DNA of 64,000 nt from Verrucomicrobiota bacterium (GTDB lineage: Bacteria; Verrucomicrobiota; Verrucomicrobiia; Limisphaerales; UBA1100): positions 1-64,000 of the forward strand of contig JAOLZA010000006.1 in the NCBI GenBank assembly GCA_028343615.1, written 5' to 3'. This document shows positions 59,705-64,000 of the stretch, in pieces. Position 1 is the first letter of the stretch. Each line of letters opens with the position of its first letter. The notes below the pieces were generated by a model, which saw only the letters and a program-made list of their open reading frames with translations, was not told the origin of the DNA and made no database searches. The position numbers and the translations under genes were made by a program.

Positions 59705-60319
59705 ATGTCTTACGAACTCCCCGACCTCCCGTACGCGCACGACGCGTTGGAACCCCACATCGATGCGCAGACGATGGAAATCCATCACGGCAAGCATCAC
59801 GCCACTTACATAGCCAAGCTCAATGCGGCGCTGGGAGGCCACGACGATCTTGCCGGCAAAAGCATCGACGATCTTGTGAGTGATCTCGAATCAGTGCCGG
59901 ATGAGATTCGTGGTGCCGTACGCAACCACGGCGGCGGACACGCCAACCATTCGCTTTTCTGGAAGATTATGGGGCCCGGCGGTGGCGGAGAACCCACGGG
60001 CGCATTGGCTGAAGCCATCGAGGCGGAACTCGGCGGAATGGATTCGTTTAAGGAGAAATTCGAAGCCGCCGGCGCCACACGTTTCGGAAGCGGTTGGGCT
60101 TGGCTTTGCGTCAAGCCCGACGGCACCTTATGTGTTTGCAGCACGGCGAACCAAGACACCCCGCTGATGGAAGACCGCACGCCCATTCTCGGCTGTGATG
60201 TTTGGGAGCATGCCTATTATTTGAAATACCAAAACCGCCGACCTGATTATCTTAAGGCGTTTTGGAGCGTGGTGAACTGGGACGCCGTGGCCGGAAATTA
60301 CACTGAAGCCAAGGGCTAA
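59705..60319 (+). CDS. sodB: superoxide dismutase (Fe/Mn)
   Basis: [72 protein letters not shown]. Confidence 0.95.
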   Translation: MSYELPDLPYAHDALEPHIDAQTMEIHHGKHHATYIAKLNAALGGHDDLAGKSIDDLVSDLESVPDEIRGAVRNHGGGHANHSLFWKIMGPGGGGEPTGALAEAIEAELGGMDSFKEKFEAAGATRFGSGWAWLCVKPDGTLCVCSTANQDTPLMEDRTPILGCDVWEHAYYLKYQNRRPDYLKAFWSVVNWDAVAGNYTEAKG

Positions 60320-60347
60320 GTTTCCCCTAACAATAAAACCAACACGA

Positions 60348-60377
60348 TGGGCAGGATTTATTCCTGCTCATTTTTTT
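60348..60377 (+). terminator. intrinsic terminator after sodB, overlapping 3' end of convergent amidohydrolase CDS
   Basis: GGGCAGGA-TTTAT-TCCTGCTC stem followed by ATTTTTTT. Confidence 0.75.
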
Positions 60378-61699
60378 GGTCGCCCAAATTGCTTTGGGCG
60401 GTTTTTGTATTTTTCGTAGAGACGGGTGTGGCGGCTTTGTAGGCTGACTTTTACGCCGTCGATCCACATATGTTTTACGTTGGTGCGGATATCGAAAATG
60501 TCGCCATCCACCGCGATGAAGGTGGCTTCCTTTTGTGGGGTGAGCGAGCCAAGGCGGTCGGCCACGTTGAGCATTTGAGCGGGGTGCAGGGTGAGGCTGC
60601 GCAGGGCTGCTTCGCGTGGCAGGCCGTGGGCAATGGACTTTGCGGCGGCGTAGACGATGTTTCGCACGCGGGATGCGCCCCACGAACCCATCGCTTCGCT
60701 GTGAGCGATTTTCACGCCGGCTTTATGAAGTATGCCGGCAGCGCGGAAATGGATGTCATGCGGGTCGGTGTCGCGTTGGGGCAGGGTGAAGACATTGTCG
60801 AAAATCACGGGCACCTTTTCCTTGGCGAGCAGATCGGCGATTTGCCACGCATCGCGTGAGGCGGCGAGTAAAATTTTGAATTTGCGCTGCTTGGCCCACG
60901 CCACCGCGGTTTTGATTTGGCGGATCTCATTGGCATGTACCATTATCGGTTGTTTTCCCGAAAGGGCGCTGAGCATCCCTTCCCACGCAGGAACCTTCCT
61001 GAAGCCCGCACCACCGGCTTTGCGCGCACGGGCGTACGCTTGGGCCTCATTAAAAAAATCATCAATCGTTTTAATTTTTTTGTCCCGAGAGCGAATTTGC
61101 TCCTTGGGCGATTTGTGTTTGTCGGGGTCACGCAGGGTTTCTTTGGGGCGCGTGTTGAGTGTCATCACGGGCCACCAAAGATGAAGAGCAGCATGGGGTT
61201 TTACAGTCATATCCTCCACGCCCCAACCGGCCAGCTTAATGAGGCCAGAAGAGCCAGTGATACTGCCGCCCATTGGCGCGACGAGTGCGTGAGTGAATCC
61301 ATTGGCTCGCGCGACTGGGATCAGCTCCGAATCAGGGTTAACAGAAACCCATGCCTCCACGTCGGGGGTGAACTCGCCCACCTCGGTGGTGTCTTGCGTG
61401 GCGCGCACGGCGTTAATCTCTGTGAGCCCCAGCGACGTGGTGGCAGCGATGAGTCCGGGGTACAGATGCAGCTTGCCTAGATCGACCACTTTTGTCTGGC
61501 GCGTTACCCGGAGGTTTTGGCCGATGGCTTGAATGATGCCGTCGGTGACGAGCATTTGAGCGTTTTCAATCGTGCCCTTATCCGCCGTGTGAATGACGGC
61601 TGCTTTATAAAGCACTGTTTGAGGTTGCTCTTGCGCTTGGAGCGTGGAGGCGGCGAATAGAATTAGTATGAGTTTGTTCACGGTTTGACTTTTCGGCAT
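60368..61699 (-). CDS. amidohydrolase family protein (secreted)
   Basis: Signal peptide LILILFAASTLQAQ; AVIHTADKGTIENAQMLVTDGIIQAIGQNLRV, LHLYPGLIAA, GSLTPQKEATFIAVDGDIFD. Confidence 0.85.
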   Translation of the reverse strand: MPKSQTVNKLILILFAASTLQAQEQPQTVLYKAAVIHTADKGTIENAQMLVTDGIIQAIGQNLRVTRQTKVVDLGKLHLYPGLIAATTSLGLTEINAVRATQDTTEVGEFTPDVEAWVSVNPDSELIPVARANGFTHALVAPMGGSITGSSGLIKLAGWGVEDMTVKPHAALHLWWPVMTLNTRPKETLRDPDKHKSPKEQIRSRDKKIKTIDDFFNEAQAYARARKAGGAGFRKVPAWEGMLSALSGKQPIMVHANEIRQIKTAVAWAKQRKFKILLAASRDAWQIADLLAKEKVPVIFDNVFTLPQRDTDPHDIHFRAAGILHKAGVKIAHSEAMGSWGASRVRNIVYAAAKSIAHGLPREAALRSLTLHPAQMLNVADRLGSLTPQKEATFIAVDGDIFDIRTNVKHMWIDGVKVSLQSRHTRLYEKYKNRPKQFGRPKK

Positions 61700-63999
61700 T
61701 CGTAGCAGTTGTTAAGTGCGTGCGCCTTCTCGAGGGCGCGAAGAAAAAAAGCTGAACGCGCAGCAACACCGGCGTTTTCTTTTCCGTCCTTCTTGCGGGC
61801 CTTTGCGAGAAGCGCCGTGCGCTCGCCGGCAAGTGCCTTGGCGCGGGCGGGGGCTTTGGAGCGGGCGTAGTATTGTTTACCTTCGATCCACGTTTGTTCG
61901 CAGAGGGCTTGGGTGGAGAGCGGGTGACCGTTCCATAGGACAAAGTCTGCGTCCTTGCCAATTTCGAGTGAGCCGACCCATTGATCGATGTGGAGTTGTT
62001 TGGCGGGGTTGAGCGTCACAAACTTCAGCGCGGCTTCTTCGCTGGTGCCACCATACTTCACGGCCTTGGCGGCTTCGAGGTTCATTCGGCGAGCGAGGTC
62101 GCTCGAATCAGAATTGAAACTCACAACCGCACCGCGCGCATGCATTAACGAACCGGCGTAAGGAATGGCGTCATACACCTCAAATTTGTACGCCCACCAA
62201 TCGCTAAAGGCCGATGCACCCGCACCATGCGCGGCAATTTCATCAGCAATTTTATACCCCTCTAATACGTGTTGCAGTGTACCAATCTTTACTCCGAAGC
62301 GTTCCATCGTGCGCATAAAAATGAGCATCTCGTCCTGCCGATACGAATGGCAGTGAACAAGGCGCTTCCCGTTGATGATTTCGCCGATGGCTTCGAGTTC
62401 AAGATTGCGGCGTATGGGCGCAACGTCCTCGCGCAGTTGATCGGAAAGATATTGGCGAGCGGCGGTGAAGCGATTGTTGAAAAACGTCTTCACGCCCATT
62501 CGCGTTTGCGGAAAGCGCGTGGTTTTATCGTCGCCCCAGTTAGATTGCTTCACGTTTTCCCCAAGGGCAAACTTGATGCCGGATGGAGCTTTGGTAAATT
62601 TCATGTCATCCGGCGGCGCGCCATGGCGAAGCTTGATCACTTGGTTTTGCCCGCCAATGGGATTAGCCGATCCGTGTAACAGATTTGCGGTCGTAAGCCC
62701 GCCGGCGAGTTGGCGGAAAATGTTTTCTGTCTCGGAATTGACCACATCCCCAATGCGTACCATTGCGCTGGAGGGCAGGGTGCCTTCGTTCACGCCTCCG
62801 AGAATCATGCTGTGGCTATGGCAATCGATGAGGCCGGGCGTAACGTGCATCCCCTTCGCATTAACCACAATGCCGTCGAAGGATTCCGGTGGGTTAAGAT
62901 TGCGCCCCACCTCAACAAATCGACCATTGGCGATGCGAATGGAGCCATTGGTGATCACGCCCTCCGGTCCGCACGTCCAAATTGTGGCGTTTTGTATAAT
63001 CACATTCTTCGGCGAGAGCAATGGCCCGCGAAAAGCGTCAGGTGATTGCGCAATGCGCGGAGCGGGTTTGGAGTCTTTCTTTTTCTTTCCATCCTTTCCA
63101 TCATTGTCAGATTTCTCAGGCGCGGGGTTATCGTTTGCGAAATGGCGACCTTCAATCCAGACAGAATCGATTTCATTTTCAGGGTCAAACCAACCACTTC
63201 CATCAACAATGGTTAAGTTGGCGAGCTTGCCTTTTTCGATGGTGCCGATTTGTTTTTCAGCGCCCATCATTCGCGCCGGTTCAGTGGTGAGCGCTGCGAG
63301 AGCTTCGTCTTCCTTAAGGCCGCGTTCGATGGCGCGCGCGATGTTTTTGCGAAACATCTTACGATCGCTCAGGCCATGGGTGGTGAGGGCGATAGCATGG
63401 TCGCGCTGGAGCATAGCGGGGATCTCCGGAGCCCAATCCCATCCTCGCAGTTGGTCGAGTGACACTTGATTCCAATCATCTTCCTCGGGCAACTCGGGGA
63501 TCGCCGGGAACACCACTGGCACGATGAAGGGTGCTTTGATTTGTTTCATCAATTGCGGTCTTCGCCATTCCTGGCCGGTAGCGACGAGGATAGGATTGAA
63601 GCCCAGCTCCGCAGCGAGCACTTGCGCGCGGTTTAGCATTAGCACGCTGCCTGACTCGATAACGATGTGCTGCTGGCCTGTCTTCGCCAGCACTGGGCGC
63701 AGGGCTTCGAGCGAGGGATTGTATTCGGGGCGCGCATCGGTTGGGTGCGCTTTGTGCCACGCTTGCATCGCGTAATAATGCCGCGCATCAAAAACCGTTT
63801 GGCGAATGACCGCGATCACACCCATCAGCGAGTTGGGGTAGCCTTCCGTGCGTTTGGCGGTGCTGGCAAACGCAAGATGCTGCACGGTGTCCGGCCGCAG
63901 AACCAGTTGGTTGGGGTTCCCATCGCCGAGCAATGCTAGCGTGCCCGTACCGCGATAAATGCCCTCGGTAGGAATCACGTTGGCGGCGGTGAAGCCCAA
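61678..63999 (-). CDS. amidohydrolase family protein, two amidohydrolase modules fused (N-terminus truncated by window end)
   Basis: First module C-terminal part IGTIEKGKLANLTIVDG; second module IIQNATIWTCGPEGVITNGSIRIANGRFVEVG, HVTPGLIDCHSHSM, GSLEIGKDADFVLWNGHPLS. Confidence 0.88.
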   Translation of the reverse strand: MGFTAANVIPTEGIYRGTGTLALLGDGNPNQLVLRPDTVQHLAFASTAKRTEGYPNSLMGVIAVIRQTVFDARHYYAMQAWHKAHPTDARPEYNPSLEALRPVLAKTGQQHIVIESGSVLMLNRAQVLAAELGFNPILVATGQEWRRPQLMKQIKAPFIVPVVFPAIPELPEEDDWNQVSLDQLRGWDWAPEIPAMLQRDHAIALTTHGLSDRKMFRKNIARAIERGLKEDEALAALTTEPARMMGAEKQIGTIEKGKLANLTIVDGSGWFDPENEIDSVWIEGRHFANDNPAPEKSDNDGKDGKKKKDSKPAPRIAQSPDAFRGPLLSPKNVIIQNATIWTCGPEGVITNGSIRIANGRFVEVGRNLNPPESFDGIVVNAKGMHVTPGLIDCHSHSMILGGVNEGTLPSSAMVRIGDVVNSETENIFRQLAGGLTTANLLHGSANPIGGQNQVIKLRHGAPPDDMKFTKAPSGIKFALGENVKQSNWGDDKTTRFPQTRMGVKTFFNNRFTAARQYLSDQLREDVAPIRRNLELEAIGEIINGKRLVHCHSYRQDEMLIFMRTMERFGVKIGTLQHVLEGYKIADEIAAHGAGASAFSDWWAYKFEVYDAIPYAGSLMHARGAVVSFNSDSSDLARRMNLEAAKAVKYGGTSEEAALKFVTLNPAKQLHIDQWVGSLEIGKDADFVLWNGHPLSTQALCEQTWIEGKQYYARSKAPARAKALAGERTALLAKARKKDGKENAGVAARSAFFLRALEKAHALNNCYECRKVKP

Positions 64000-64000
64000 C

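Overview
64 kb of a high-coding-density bacterial chromosome. The housekeeping gene set and small-protein and secreted-protein repertoire suggest Verrucomicrobiota or a relative; this is inference and no rRNA is present to confirm it. Almost all of the window is ordinary core genome: manC (partial), trpA, coaX, birA, nadC, msrP, nnr, fmt, a tetR-led RND efflux operon plus MFS transporter, folB, proS, tgt, yajC-secDF, terC, recJ, ispD, ctpA-type protease, tsaD, aspC, cysK, rho, smc, trxB, hisB, ECF sigma/anti-sigma pair, gyrB-gyrA, glucan phosphorylase, rlmN, hisH, sodB and amidohydrolases. The one large stretch not explained by protein genes is ~36.78-37.83 kb. It is a ~1.05 kb intergenic region packed with nested perfect stems, at least five GNRA and four C(UUCG)G tetraloops, and it ends in a strong intrinsic terminator. 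I read it as a large structured noncoding RNA of a class I cannot name. It is preceded by an unlisted 31-aa, very basic, SD-equipped microprotein gene with its own terminator. Secondary points of interest: paired EF-hands inserted in a TerC protein, a lipoyl/BSH-like insert in the TM7-TM8 loop of an MFS transporter, an STN-subtilase fusion, a near-perfect TetR operator, and a Rho lacking its N-terminal domain. No tRNA, rRNA, CRISPR or IS element was recognised.
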